Source: Colwellia sp. 75C3 | Lineage (GTDB): Bacteria; Pseudomonadota; Gammaproteobacteria; Enterobacterales; Alteromonadaceae | Reading direction: 5' to 3' | Assembly (NCBI RefSeq): GCF_002836255.1 | Contig: NZ_PJAU01000034.1 | Coordinates: forward strand, 1 to 64,000 | Length of the DNA: 64,000 nucleotides | In this document: in pieces, positions 9,876 to 21,600 of the stretch | Position numbering within the stretch: the stretch's first letter is position 1 | Layout: each line of letters opens with the position of its first letter | Made by a program: the position numbers and the translations under genes | Notes under the pieces: generated by a model | Database searches by the model: none | The model's input: the letters and a program-made list of their open reading frames with translations, nothing else | What the model was told of the DNA's origin: nothing

Positions 9876-10994
9876 ATGATTATTGGTGTACCTAAAGAAA
9901 TTAAAAACCACGAGTACCGTATCGGCTTAACACCTGCAGGTGTTAAAGAGTTAACAGTAAATGGTCACGAAGTGATTGTTGAAAATAATGGCGGTGCTTC
10001 AATTGGATTTGATAATGAGCAATATATCGCTGCGGGTGCAAAAATAATTGATAGTGCTGCAGAAATCTTTGCCACTGCTGAAATGATCATCAAAGTAAAA
10101 GAGCCACAGACTGTTGAATGTAACATGCTTCGTCCTGGCCAAATCTTATTTACTTACTTACATTTAGCACCAGATCCTAAGCAAACTGAATTATTAGTTG
10201 CTTCAGGCGCAATCTGTATCGCTTATGAAACAGTTACTGCTGCTGCTGGTGGTTTACCACTATTAGCACCTATGTCAGAAGTTGCCGGTCGTATGTCTAT
10301 TCAAGCGGGTGCTCATGCTTTAGAAAAAGCACAAGGCGGTTTAGGTGCTTTATTAGGCGGCGTTCCAGGCGTTGCTCCAGCTAAAGTTTTAGTTATTGGT
10401 GGTGGTGTTGTTGGTACTCAAGCTGCACGTATGGCTGTAGGCATGGGCGCTGACGTTACTATTTTAGACCGTTCTTTACCGCGTTTACGTCAATTAGATA
10501 CTGAATTTGATGGCCGTTTAAAAACTGTTTACTCAACTGCTGATGCGATGGATACATTAATTGTTGAAGCTGATTTAGTTATCGGTGCTGTATTAATTCC
10601 AGGTGCTGCTGCACCTAAATTAGTAACAAGAGAACACATCAAAATGATGAAGCAAGGCGCTGTTGTTGTTGATGTTGCTATCGACCAAGGTGGTTGTTTT
10701 GAAACATCAAAAGCAACGACTCATCAAGAGCCAACTTATGTAGTTGACGGCGTTGTACATTACTGTGTAGCTAACATGCCTGGTGGCGTAGCACGTACTT
10801 CAACTATGGCGTTAACAAATGCAACAATGCCATTTGCTGTTACTATTGCAAACAAAGGTGCTAAGCAAGCATTACTTGACGATGAGCATTTAATGGCTGG
10901 TTTAAACGTAGCTGCTGGTAAAATTACTTACAAGCCAGTTGCTGATGATCTTGGTTATGAGTATGTTGATCCACGTGTTGCTTTAAACGCGTAA
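9876..10994 (+). CDS. ald: Alanine dehydrogenase
   Basis: The protein has 372 residues. It catalyses NAD-dependent reversible oxidative deamination of alanine to pyruvate and ammonia. Family residues are in place: Arg15 (EYRIGLTP), Lys75 (KVKEP) and His96 (YLHLAPD) for pyruvate/alanine binding, a Rossmann motif VIGGGVVGTQAA near residue 172, and DVAIDQGG near residue 268 with the catalytic Asp. It is transcribed away from lrp. Lrp-family proteins commonly control ald, and an A/T-rich site at about 9771-9787 loosely resembles an Lrp site, so direct regulation is likely but inferred. Codon usage is notably uniform, suggesting high expression. Confidence 0.97.
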   Translation: MIIGVPKEIKNHEYRIGLTPAGVKELTVNGHEVIVENNGGASIGFDNEQYIAAGAKIIDSAAEIFATAEMIIKVKEPQTVECNMLRPGQILFTYLHLAPDPKQTELLVASGAICIAYETVTAAAGGLPLLAPMSEVAGRMSIQAGAHALEKAQGGLGALLGGVPGVAPAKVLVIGGGVVGTQAARMAVGMGADVTILDRSLPRLRQLDTEFDGRLKTVYSTADAMDTLIVEADLVIGAVLIPGAAAPKLVTREHIKMMKQGAVVVDVAIDQGGCFETSKATTHQEPTYVVDGVVHYCVANMPGGVARTSTMALTNATMPFAVTIANKGAKQALLDDEHLMAGLNVAAGKITYKPVADDLGYEYVDPRVALNA

Positions 10995-11042
10995 ATATCA
11001 CTCGTTCGGCCATAAGATAAAAATAAATTTTTATCTTAAATA

Positions 11043-11085
11043 GCGCACTTATGCTTACAGTTAAGCAAAAGTGCGTTTTTTTTAT
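11043..11085 (+). terminator. ald terminator
   Basis: A hairpin (GCGCACTT with TTAAGC / GCTTA arms and AAGTGCG) is followed by eight T. Confidence 0.9.
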
Positions 11086-11199
11086 TTACCGTTTTGTTTA
11101 TCTTATAACGAACTAACCATTTACCCCCTTGCATTATTTCCTTATCATCCCTATTAATGAATGTAATGTAGTTAAAATAAAGTAACTATTTCAACGTAA

Positions 11200-12171
<972 letters not shown>

Positions 12172-12209
12172 AAGTACAATAGCAGAGTCACGAAGACCTT
12201 TTAGTACAT

Positions 12210-12252
12210 CAATAAACCACTTAAATTTTATAATTTAAGTGGTTTATTTTAT
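12210..12252 (+). terminator. trxB terminator
   Basis: A long A/T-rich stem (AATAAACCACTTAAATT / AATTTAAGTGGTTTATT) is followed by TTATTCTGTTTT. The arms are nearly perfect. Confidence 0.8.
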
Positions 12253-12287
12253 TCTGTTTTATAGAATTATTCTTTTGGTAAGGAAAT

Positions 12288-13013
12288 ATGAGTCAAATAC
12301 TGTATCAACTTGATGAGTCGACCTTAGATTTTCCGCCCATCGACTGTGCACTAACAGAGCCAAACGGTTTACTCGCCCTTGGTGGTGACTTGTCTAGTGC
12401 TAGATTACTACGTGCTTATTCCCAAGGTATTTTCCCTTGGTTTAGTGAAGACGACCCGCTTATGTGGTGGTCACCCGATCCAAGAGCCATTATAGATATT
12501 GAGCAATTGCGTATAAATCGCACTTTGGCTAAATCGATTCGTAAAGTGCCTTATACCATAACCCTTAATCAAGACTTTATTCAGGTTATACAGCTTTGTG
12601 CTGATGCGCCCTTTCGAACCGACGAAACGTGGATACTTGATGATATGCAGGCAGCTTACATTAACTTGCATCAACAAGGTCACGCGCATTCAATTGAAAT
12701 ATGGCATACAGATGAGCATAACCATAAAGAGTTAGTCGGAGGCTTATATGGCGTAGCCATTAATGGCTTTTTTTCCGGCGAGTCAATGTTCTATAAACAA
12801 AGTAATGCGTCAAAGTTTGCCCTGATTGCCTTAGGGCAATTACTAAAAAGCAATAATATAAATTTTATTGATTGTCAGTTACTCAATCCTTTTCTGGAAG
12901 ACATGGGCGCAAAAGAAATTTCTCGAAACGATTTTATTCAACGACAACAACGTGCTATAACTAAAATAATGCCTGATTATTTTTGGCAATCGCGGACGTT
13001 AACGCTAACTTAA
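12288..13013 (+). CDS. aat: Leucyl/phenylalanyl-tRNA-protein transferase
   Basis: The protein has 241 residues. It attaches Leu or Phe to proteins with N-terminal Lys or Arg, making them ClpAP/ClpS substrates (bacterial N-degron pathway). Family hallmarks include GLLALGGDLS, RLLRAYSQGIFPWF, MWWSPDPRA, GGLYGVAINGFFSGESMF and SNINFIDCQ-like residues near 205. It starts with AAGGAAAT upstream. It heads a probable operon with the solute-binding-like gene and bpt. Confidence 0.96.
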   Translation: MSQILYQLDESTLDFPPIDCALTEPNGLLALGGDLSSARLLRAYSQGIFPWFSEDDPLMWWSPDPRAIIDIEQLRINRTLAKSIRKVPYTITLNQDFIQVIQLCADAPFRTDETWILDDMQAAYINLHQQGHAHSIEIWHTDEHNHKELVGGLYGVAINGFFSGESMFYKQSNASKFALIALGQLLKSNNINFIDCQLLNPFLEDMGAKEISRNDFIQRQQRAITKIMPDYFWQSRTLTLT

Positions 13014-13053
13014 GCTTTTCAATAGCTCACTTAGCCATAAGGAGATTTCTACT

Positions 13054-13950
13054 ATTAAGCATTGGCTTGTTAAAATTGGATTATTTAGCGTAGTTACTTT
13101 CTATACGGTTATCTTTAGCTTAGTGACGTTAGCTCAACCAACAAAGATCAAAAAAAATCCCCCATTGCTTATTGGTATTCACCAAAGTGGACAAGAGAAT
13201 TTTAATCATTTCCTAAAAAACAGAGATCCTTTAACCATCGATAATTTCACCGGTAAATTTGCTTACCGAGATAACATTGAACAAGTTTTATTATTACAGG
13301 CCTTACACCGAGGTGGTTATCAAGCAAACATCAACTTAGTCTCTGTTGATTTTTATAAGCGACGCTTAAGGCTGATAGAAAATGGCGAGGTCCATTTAAG
13401 TGGCACGACCTTATGGATGGCTGATTTAAAAACAGCAAATAATATCTTTATTAGTCCTGCATTAATCAAAGAAGGTGAGTTTACTGCGGGGTTGTATGTT
13501 CATGCTGACAAAACACCACTATTAAAGTTACAAACGTTACAGCAAATAAAAAAGCTACATGCCGTTTCAAATAATAACTGGCTGGTTGATTGGCAAGTAT
13601 TAACCAAAATGAATTTGGCTGGCGTTAATCATTCGGGTCAATTTACTTTGATGACAAAGATGTTAATTAAAGGTCGAGCCGACTTTATGTTGGCGCCTTT
13701 TTACAACACCCCAGATTTATCTTTCAGGCAAGATGGTGAAAAATTCATCCCTATTCCCAATATTAAAGTCGTTTTACCTGGCAGTCGCCATTTCGCCTTA
13801 AGTAATAAGCACCCTGATTTTGAAGAAATTAAACGTGCCTTAATCAAAGGGTTTAATCTATTATCCACTGAAGGGATTATACAAAAAGCTTATACTCAAA
13901 GTGGCTTTTTTAACCCTCAAGTAAAAAACTGGAAAATTATCAATGAGTAA
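13054..13950 (+). CDS. Periplasmic solute-binding-like protein, apparent ATT start
   Basis: The predicted protein has 298 residues. The first conventional start in frame is GTG at 13123, but that would cut off the signal peptide. From ATT at 13054, preceded by AAGGAG nine bases away, the protein opens [16 protein letters not shown] and gives a complete Sec signal (cleavage after TLA, residue 27). No ATG, GTG or TTG lies in frame upstream. The mature part resembles bacterial family-3 type periplasmic binding proteins (a [18 protein letters not shown] lobe, then [13 protein letters not shown]). No transporter genes are near. It sits between aat and bpt, overlapping bpt by 8 bp. Its ligand is unknown. 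Confidence 0.65.
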   Translation: MKHWLVKIGLFSVVTFYTVIFSLVTLAQPTKIKKNPPLLIGIHQSGQENFNHFLKNRDPLTIDNFTGKFAYRDNIEQVLLLQALHRGGYQANINLVSVDFYKRRLRLIENGEVHLSGTTLWMADLKTANNIFISPALIKEGEFTAGLYVHADKTPLLKLQTLQQIKKLHAVSNNNWLVDWQVLTKMNLAGVNHSGQFTLMTKMLIKGRADFMLAPFYNTPDLSFRQDGEKFIPIPNIKVVLPGSRHFALSNKHPDFEEIKRALIKGFNLLSTEGIIQKAYTQSGFFNPQVKNWKIINE

Positions 13951-14704
13951 TACTTCCTATACATTGGGTGTAAGCAAAATATTTCCCTGTAATTATTTAC
14001 CCGAAAAACAAGAGTGCTTGTTGATTGCTGTTGATGAACGTTTACATAACAGCGAAAGTTATGGCTGGCTGATGACACAAGGCTTTCGACGTAGCGGCGA
14101 GCAAAGTTATAGACCCCACTGCCCTGATTGTAATGCTTGTCAGTCCATTCGTGTGCTAACAGATGAATTCGTTCCCTCTAAAAGTCAGAAAAGATCTAAG
14201 AAACGAAATAGTCATTTTATTGTTAAACAATCTTCACAGTTAAAAGATAGCTATTACCCATTGTTTGAAAACTATATCAACACCTTGCATCAAGACGGGA
14301 GTATGTACCCGGCTTCTTTTACACAGTTTGAAAGCTTCTTGAGCTGTAACCTAACTAAGCAGCTGTTCATTGAAACTTGGGCACCTGTGGAAGAGGAAAA
14401 CGGCGTCAACGAAGAGGTACTCGTCTGCGTTGCTGTAACTGATGTATTGAGTAATGGCTTATCTGCTGTTTATACCTTTTATCATCCTGACTATAAAAAA
14501 AATGGTTTAGGCATATTTTCAATTCTGACCCAACTTAGTTTTTGCCAACAAATGGCTTTACCTTATTTATATTTAGGTTATCAAATCGATGAATGCCAAA
14601 AGATGAATTATAAAGACCGTTATTTCCCCTTTGAACGCTTTATTGGTGGTCAATGGATATTAAACAACAAACCCAGCAGTAATAAGTATGAAATTGCTAA
14701 ATAA
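13943..14704 (+). CDS. bpt: Aspartate/glutamate leucyltransferase (Bpt, ATE1-like)
   Basis: The protein has 253 residues. It transfers Leu from tRNA to N-terminal Asp or Glu, a second branch of the N-degron pathway. The N-terminal domain has the Cys-rich [12 protein letters not shown] motif near residue 54. The C-terminal GNAT-like domain includes [17 protein letters not shown] and [17 protein letters not shown]. Start ATG overlaps the preceding gene. With aat in the same operon the pathway is complete here, and infA follows, an arrangement seen in marine gammaproteobacteria. Confidence 0.94.
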   Translation: MSNTSYTLGVSKIFPCNYLPEKQECLLIAVDERLHNSESYGWLMTQGFRRSGEQSYRPHCPDCNACQSIRVLTDEFVPSKSQKRSKKRNSHFIVKQSSQLKDSYYPLFENYINTLHQDGSMYPASFTQFESFLSCNLTKQLFIETWAPVEEENGVNEEVLVCVAVTDVLSNGLSAVYTFYHPDYKKNGLGIFSILTQLSFCQQMALPYLYLGYQIDECQKMNYKDRYFPFERFIGGQWILNNKPSSNKYEIAK

Positions 14705-14826
14705 ATAGCCACAAGCCTTTACATTAGCCAAGCAATTAGGCATTATTCGCGCAGCTTTTTAACTGCCAAGAGATATCACCAATACTGGGGTATTTAATGG
14801 TTATTTGCACAACATTAGAGGTTTAG

Positions 14827-15051
<225 letters not shown>

Positions 15052-15110
15052 GCCAGTAATGACTTAGCCTTCCTTTTTTAATTAATTGTAGAAGTCGAAA
15101 CAACAATACT

Positions 15111-15148
15111 AAAAACCAGCAACTCTTTTAGAATGCTGGTTTTTTATT
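15111..15148 (+). terminator. infA terminator
   Basis: A hairpin AAAAACCAGCA / TGCTGGTTTTTT carries its T run within and after the 3' arm. Confidence 0.88.
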
Positions 15149-15345
15149 GTCTGAAATATGAGTTCAAGAATAACTTCGAGCTTAGTCGTAGTCTTAAATA
15201 TCAGTGCACAGCTAACCGCTTGTTAGACCAGAGCCCTATTCACATTTGGATCCCCGATTAAAACACCACGGGCATGACGTTCTGAGCCATGAGCATAAGT
15301 AATAAACCTAAAGATAAAGCAGAGACAGCGCTATAGCCTGTCTCT
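15149..15345. other. Intergenic region; hairpin after the DUF3087 gene
   Basis: No gene is visible. A hairpin at 15321-15345 (AGAGACAG / CTGTCTCT) lies just past the DUF3087 stop on the minus strand and probably terminates that gene, although the T run is weak. The rest shows no recognisable signal. Confidence 0.5.
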
Positions 15346-15352
15346 TCATTGG

Positions 15353-15913
15353 TTATTTATAGGTTGCTATCAAACTTTTTTCGAATTGATCGGCACTGAT
15401 AGTCAGGCCATGCTCAGTGATTGTATCGTTAACTTGTTGAAAATGTTTTTCAATCGTTTCTAAGGTAATCGTATTATCATCAAGCTTATAAATTTGTAGT
15501 TGGCTTTGATAGTAGAAAGATAAAATGATCAATGCTGTCTCTTCACCCTGTTTAGCGGCAACTTTAATTTTTTTAAGTTTACGATAAACTAGATTTTGTA
15601 GCTGCTTGATCTGCCAAACATAATAAATCTCAGTAAAAAACTTACTGTTTTTAATACCATGTAAAACAGCGCCATTCAATAAAAGTGCTAATACAACACC
15701 TAATAAGTTATATCTAAAATTAGTGTCTTGCTCAACTTGTACAGCATCACTAGCAGCTTTTAGTAACTCATTAACCTCACCTGCCGTTGAAAAAAGACTA
15801 ATAAGTATTGTGCCAAAAAGTAATGACATCACTAATAACGAGCTAATAAAACCTACAATTACTATATTTAAATGTTTTCTATAACGTACTTTATCTATAT
15901 CAATCAATTGCAT
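15353..15913 (-). CDS. DUF3087-like inner-membrane protein
   Basis: The protein has 186 residues. Two hydrophobic helices (about 17-42 and 66-88) flank a short periplasmic loop. The C-terminal half is soluble and helical (QIKQLQNLVYRKLKKIKV, then EETALIILSFYYQSQLQIYKL). It resembles the uncharacterised DUF3087 family of Alteromonadales and relatives by overall layout. The opening MQLIDIDKVRYRKHLN is typical of that group. No role is known. It stands alone between two terminators and a repeat-rich region. Confidence 0.7.
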   Translation of the reverse strand: MQLIDIDKVRYRKHLNIVIVGFISSLLVMSLLFGTILISLFSTAGEVNELLKAASDAVQVEQDTNFRYNLLGVVLALLLNGAVLHGIKNSKFFTEIYYVWQIKQLQNLVYRKLKKIKVAAKQGEETALIILSFYYQSQLQIYKLDDNTITLETIEKHFQQVNDTITEHGLTISADQFEKSLIATYK

Positions 15914-15962
15914 GAGGGTATGAAATCCAGGGTTAATCTAAAAATAAAAGCTAAAAATCTAA

Positions 15963-16125
15963 TAATACCAATCTCATTAAATTTTTGATCTGGTTGTGTT
16001 TAGGAAAAATAATTCAAGGGTAGACGCTTGATTGACTAATAGCTGGCTATTAGGATTGAGAGCAACGCCGCCTTGGAATATTTTAACCCGCACAAGTGAA
16101 CAATAAATTAATGGAATTGGTATAA
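15963..16125. repeat. 163-bp dispersed repeat, copy 1 (TAATACCAAT / ATTGGTATAA ends)
   Basis: The element begins TAATACCAAT and ends ATTGGTATAA, so its termini are inverted repeats. The core GCTTGATTGACTAATAGC, then TGGCTATTAGGATTGA and AGCAACGC, recurs in the same orientation and at exactly the same total length at 57745-57907. It looks like a non-autonomous MITE-type element with no coding capacity. Confidence 0.85.
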
Positions 16126-16148
16126 GATAGTGCTAAAGCACTATCTTA
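16123..16148. repeat. 12-bp perfect hairpin beside repeat copy 1
   Basis: TAAGATAGTGCT and AGCACTATCTTA form a perfect stem with a two-base spacer. It overlaps the right end of the 163-bp repeat. It has no T run on either strand, so it is not called a terminator. Confidence 0.6.
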
Positions 16149-16182
16149 ACATTTTATCACTTTGACATGTCATAGGAATAGA

Positions 16183-16505
16183 ATACCAAACGGATTAATT
16201 TATTGGTCAGCTTAGGGTTGCATTAGCGAGCTTAAAACAAGGAAAATGAGTTAAACATAGTTAGTCTATATTTCATTCATTTTGTGTCGTTATCAGTTTG
16301 CTAGTGAACTCCCGTAGGGCGAGTCCCGAATAAAAGGTAAAGGCTTACATGCTGCGTTATTAATTTTGACAAGGACGCTACATGGATGTAGCTTACTAGA
16401 GAATGCAGGAGCACATTCTCCTGATAACCATTCTCTTCAATCAATGCCTTGCCTCTAAGCCTTTTAATTATCGCTAAGTAATCAATAAACTAGTCCGATT
16501 GGTAT
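16183..16505. repeat. 323-bp element with imperfect 25-bp terminal inverted repeats
   Basis: The left end ATACCAAACGGATTAATT and the right end (reverse complement ATACCAATCGGACTAGTT) match with a few differences over about 25 bp. The inside is non-coding and includes GAACTCCCGTAGGGCGAG. The terminal ATACCAA is shared with the 163-bp repeats. The right end overlaps the last codons of recD and supplies its stop. Confidence 0.75.
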
Positions 16506-18682
16506 AAGTCTAAGCCTGAATGGCGTTGAACTTGTGCGCTAACACCTTGTTGCCATATACGTTGATTAGTGGCAATGGTCAGCTGTTTTTTAGCTCGAGT
16601 AATACCGGTATAAAGTAACTCTCTAGATAATAACTTGCTGCCACTTTTCTGCTTTTCTTGTTGCCCGCTTTGTGTAGCAGAAAGTACCATAGCGACATGA
16701 GAGAATTCACTGCCTTGGGTTTTGTGGATAGTCATGGCATAAACACTTTCAAATTTAGGTAAACGTGATGGCAGTATTTGTCTGATAGCTTGCTTTGATG
16801 CCTCACTCTGCTCAAGTATTCCACTTCCAAGGTCTTTACTTTGAACCTTTTCATTTTGAGCTGAGCTATCTTCAAAACACGCCATTAGATGTGTTTTACC
16901 TGCTTGATCGACAACACGCCAAATAATACCTATATCACCATTATATAAACCTAAGCGGTAGTCATTTTCATTTATCATAATCGGCTGACCATGATAAAGC
17001 GTTTGCTGGTTTTGCTGAAAAGGTGCGTTATTTTTTCCTAAATAACCTTTAATCACTTCATTAATATTCTCAACACCGTAATCTCCCTGCCTTGTAGCAC
17101 ATAGCACCCTAAACTGGGCTAACAATGCAAAAGCATCACTCACATCAGCACAATACTCAATCGGTTGATAATATTGTTTCACTAACGGCGCCAGCCAGTT
17201 GCTAAGATCACCTTGGGCAAGAGATAACTGTCCAGACTGGGGAGTTTTCTGTGCTTGATTCAACAGTTGCCAACTCGTTTTAACATCACCTTGAATAACA
17301 CTATTCGCAATTAAACCTATGCCACCCTTACCGTCAAAGCGTCTTGATTTAACAAGAAAAGATAAATAGTCAAAGCTAGCTCCAATACTTTGATCATTAT
17401 GATTATCTTGTTGATTACTTAAATGAGTACTCGCGAAGTAGTTATTAAGTTGATCCGTGTTGAGTTGGCAAACTTGCGTTAAGTATTTTTCATTATCAAG
17501 ACTAAAGCCACCATGTGGTCTCGGTGCTATATCAGCTAAAACACTACCGGCAGCGACAGAAGGTAGTTGATCGGCATCACCTAATAAAATGACTTTAGCC
17601 GTGTCTTTTAATGCGCGAAATACTCGGGTCATGAGTGGTAAGTCGACCATGGACACTTCATCAATCAGCACAATATCATAGGCCAGTAGATTATCTTCAT
17701 GGTGCCTAAAATTAGGTGAATTGGGTAATACACCTAACAATCGGTGTAGTGTTTGTGCTTGTGTAGGAATTTCAGCGAGCACTTTATCATCAATTAAATT
17801 TTTAAAACCAGAAACCGCATTTACGATGGATTCTGACAAACGTTGTGCCGCTTTACCCGTAGGTGCAACAAGGGCAATATTTAGAACAGGTTTGCCCTGC
17901 TGTTTTGGTTTATCACTTTGCTGCTCTAACTTTGACTGTTCTAACATAACCAACGCGGCTAATAATTTAGTAACCGTATATGTTTTACCTGTACCTGGAC
18001 CGCCAGCAATAACACTAAAGTTCTTATTAATGGCATTGGCTACCGCCACTTTTTGCCAATCAATTTCCACTCCCCCAACATCGGTATCTTCCGCTTGAAC
18101 TGGCTCATCTGGAAATAGCGCGGCGATACACTGGCTAATATGGTCGTTATCATATTGACATTGTTGTCGTAACCGCGAGTTTATAGCCTGTCCCAAATCA
18201 CTTTCAAACTGAAAGTAACGGCGCAAGTATAAATTATCATGCTCAAGCACCAATAATTGCTGGTCTAATGCTTGGATGTTTAACTCACTAAACAGGATTT
18301 GAAGTTGTGCTAAGGGCGCAAACACAAAACCAGCGTGACTGAGATCTTGATTTAGGTCATCACTATTGTCTTTATTTGTGATAGCAAAGCCCTTGCCCCA
18401 GTGTTGATCGGCAATCTCACTCAAAGGCAAACAACTGTGACCTGCGCGCAAACTAGCACTTAACGCTAAGAATACGTGGTATAAATTACGATGATTGATA
18501 CTCGCAGTTTCTGACTCAGTAGTTTCTTCTGCTCGTATTTGACCATTAGTTTGAGGGGTTAACGCGCTGAGCATTTCTTTTGCAAAGAAATAATCAATGG
18601 CTTCAACACCTTGGATAACTTCTTTTACTTGGCTAAAACGACTGTACACTTGTTCAACCACGCTATGTTTATTATTAGCCAT
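16490..18682 (-). CDS. recD: Exodeoxyribonuclease V alpha subunit RecD
   Basis: The protein has 730 residues. It is the fast 5'-3' helicase of the RecBCD double-strand-break complex. Walker A GGPGTGKTYT lies near residue 225, DEVSMVDLPL is motif II, and the C-terminal UvrD-like motif includes YAMTIHKTQGSEF and LLYTGITRAKK. The ATG at 18682 is chosen because it begins one base after the recB stop with GAGGGAGC upstream; in-frame starts further upstream would overlap recB. The final residues Y-Q-S-D and the stop codon lie within the terminal repeat of the 16183-16505 element, so the original C-terminus was probably replaced. Confidence 0.95.
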   Translation of the reverse strand: MANNKHSVVEQVYSRFSQVKEVIQGVEAIDYFFAKEMLSALTPQTNGQIRAEETTESETASINHRNLYHVFLALSASLRAGHSCLPLSEIADQHWGKGFAITNKDNSDDLNQDLSHAGFVFAPLAQLQILFSELNIQALDQQLLVLEHDNLYLRRYFQFESDLGQAINSRLRQQCQYDNDHISQCIAALFPDEPVQAEDTDVGGVEIDWQKVAVANAINKNFSVIAGGPGTGKTYTVTKLLAALVMLEQSKLEQQSDKPKQQGKPVLNIALVAPTGKAAQRLSESIVNAVSGFKNLIDDKVLAEIPTQAQTLHRLLGVLPNSPNFRHHEDNLLAYDIVLIDEVSMVDLPLMTRVFRALKDTAKVILLGDADQLPSVAAGSVLADIAPRPHGGFSLDNEKYLTQVCQLNTDQLNNYFASTHLSNQQDNHNDQSIGASFDYLSFLVKSRRFDGKGGIGLIANSVIQGDVKTSWQLLNQAQKTPQSGQLSLAQGDLSNWLAPLVKQYYQPIEYCADVSDAFALLAQFRVLCATRQGDYGVENINEVIKGYLGKNNAPFQQNQQTLYHGQPIMINENDYRLGLYNGDIGIIWRVVDQAGKTHLMACFEDSSAQNEKVQSKDLGSGILEQSEASKQAIRQILPSRLPKFESVYAMTIHKTQGSEFSHVAMVLSATQSGQQEKQKSGSKLLSRELLYTGITRAKKQLTIATNQRIWQQGVSAQVQRHSGLDLYQSD

Positions 18683-18683
18683 G

Positions 18684-21600
18684 CTAAGCTCCCTCATTAC
18701 TTTGTTCATTACTTTCTTTATTAGAGAAGAGCGCATCTAAATTATTGATTTCTTGCTCAGCTATTTTTCGATAATAAACCCCTGCACCTTGATGCTCTGG
18801 ATCTGTCGTCATACCACGCAGATATAGATAATACACGCCACCAAAATGTTGGTTAACATCATAGTCCACTAAGGTTTGCTTTAAATAACGATGTAGTGCT
18901 AATGAATAGATAAGATATTGTAAGTCATAATAATTTTTCTCAACATTATCGAGCAAGGCATCAAACTGATAATCTTGAAAGTTATCCCCTAAGTGGCTTG
19001 ATTTATAATCACACAGGTAATATTTCCCTTGATACTCAAAGATTAAATCGATAAAACCATGCATCATACCGGATAGTTTCTTATAGCTAGGCAACATTAC
19101 TGGATATCTTAACGATGCGCCTGTTGCCTCAGTATTAGTACGCTCGGCACTATTTCGGTGATCGGTTAGCAAATTAGCTAATGCACTCGTGCCCCCGCCT
19201 TGCATAGGAAAATAGAATTCACTTTCACGTAAGGTTTTATTGCTAGCGAGATCAGCAAGACATCCCAATGCTTCACTCTCGTTATTATCACCGTTATGAT
19301 TTCCAGAAATAAAAGGCGCGCTAAGCACTTCTTCTAACCACTGAATTAAATCATCCGCTGTGAATGAAGTACCTTTACTGCCAGTATTAGCATTCGTATT
19401 ATTGCCATTTAATTCGCCATAAGCTAACAAAGGTTTTTCCATACTTTCATGCCAATCGGGCTCAGAAAAATTAGTTTGCTCTAAAATATCGTGTAATAAG
19501 TTACCCGTATGAGCACCTTTGGTTAATTTAAAGCAAATCTGCTCGCCGTTAGGCTCAATGTTTATCTCTGTCGCAGGTAATGTTGCTAGATGAGTACTTG
19601 CCGTATCAGTATCTCTATCTGGATTAGAAACGCCGGCATGGCGAATATTACGGCTTAAGGCTGAGAATGAACTTAACCACCAATCTCGCTCTATTTTACC
19701 TATGAATTTGCTGACTGCTGTATCAGTTAAATCTTGTTTTGTTTTATTTAACTGATTCAGCGCAGCTTTATCATCACTGTCTTCATCAAGGTAACATTCA
19801 AGTGCTACTTCACGAATACCTATGGCATGCTCAGCACTTTTTCTCAGTGCTTGTAGCGGTTTAAGGATGCTCTCTTGCTCTTGAAACTGCAGTGTTTTAC
19901 CTAAAGGCGATAAATGATAGTTATCAAAAGAACAACACAGTACATAACAGCGTCGTTCCGCTCTGGTAATTGCAACATACAGCAAACGAATACTTTCAGC
20001 ATAGGCTTCATTGCTCATCGCTGCTTTAGCTTCTTTTGATCCATCAAGACTCAAGCATAAATCACCGTTTTTATCATGATACTCAAGATAACTTACTGAC
20101 TTATTGCCAAATTTAAGCGGATCTTTATGACGACAGGCAAAAGGAATAAAGACATAAGGGAATTCAAGGCCTTTACAGCCATGTTGAGTTATCAAACGGA
20201 TAAGATCGCCGTCACTCTCTAAACGTAGCTCAGCTTCAACATCATTAGTTTCTAGATGACATTGCTGCTCAAACCAATGTAATAGTTCTTGCCCCTGACT
20301 TAATCGAACACTCGCCGCTTGTAAAATCTCAAATAAATGCAGCACATTGGTCAAACAACGATCTTTATTATTTTGAGGAACATCAAGTAGATTGTGCATC
20401 AGATTAATGGCCATGGTGATAAAACCTTGTCGTTGCCACTGGGTTCGATAATCGACAAAAGCAAATTTCAATGTTTGATAAGCCATTTCATCTTGCTGCA
20501 GTTGATGGAGTTTATTCGCATCAAAGCCTAATAATCCACAGGACAGCGCTGCAACAAATAATCGTTCATTCTCTGGTAATAATACCCCTTTAAGTAAGCC
20601 CAATAACTGCTTAGCTTGTTGAGAATGAAATAAATTGGCTCTATCTGATAGAAACACACTATCAAGACCGGCTTGTTGTAAGGCATGTTTTATATCTCGT
20701 GCTTCTGCGCCATCTCTGACAAGTATGGCGATGTCTTTTGGTTTGACCTTAGTTGATGTGACTTTAGAAGACTCACCAGACGGGCCTGTCGAAGCCTCTC
20801 TAGATGCTTCCCTAGTAGATAACAAGGTAACAATCTCATTAGCACACCAGTTAGCCAACATAGGACGACTGCCTTGACTAACTTTGTTACCTTGCGGGTT
20901 AGTATCATCATCGGCATTTTCATGATCTGTGAAATGAATAAATTGCAGTGCTTTATCACTGTCTGCGATAACTGGTTCATCAACGGCTTGGGCTTTTTTC
21001 CCCGCTAGCCCTTTACCCGCTAGCCCTTTACCCGCTAATACGGGTGAATATGGAATACCAAAACCAAAGACACTCTCACTTTTTTGTGTAGATTGCTGTG
21101 TTGCTGACCCTTCAACTAAAGACTCATGACGCTTATAGGTAAAAAATTGATTATAACCTGCAATCATTTCAGCCGTTGAGCGCCAATTGGTATCCATCAA
21201 CCAATGGTAGTCACAGCCACTACGGGCATTTAAATAGGCAAATATATCACCGCCACGAAAGCCATAAATAGCTTGTTTTGGATCGCCAATGAGGAATAAA
21301 CCAGCCTTTGCTTTTTTAGCATTCTCACCATAATAAATCGACTGTAAAATGCCGAACTGTTTCGGATCGGTATCTTGAAACTCATCAATTAAGGCGACTG
21401 GATATTGCGCCAGTAACTGTTGTGCTAGTAGGTTAGAGCCTTCATCACTTGCACTGTCTTCGCTTGATGCCTCATCGCTCGAGCTACTACCTTTTAACAT
21501 GTCAGCGTTAAGACAATTGGCTAAGGTATTAATAAGATCGTCAAAATCTAATAAGTTCAGCGCTTGTTTCTGTTCAATCACTTGTTGTCGGATAGTATAA

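Noticed and set aside
15208..15225. CTAACCGCTTGTTAG palindrome resembling an attC core
   Set aside because: It has no second core, no fold-back arms and no cassette gene. It is a chance palindrome.
16123..16148. 12-bp hairpin as recD terminator
   Set aside because: No T run on either strand and it lies beyond two repeats, far from the recD end.
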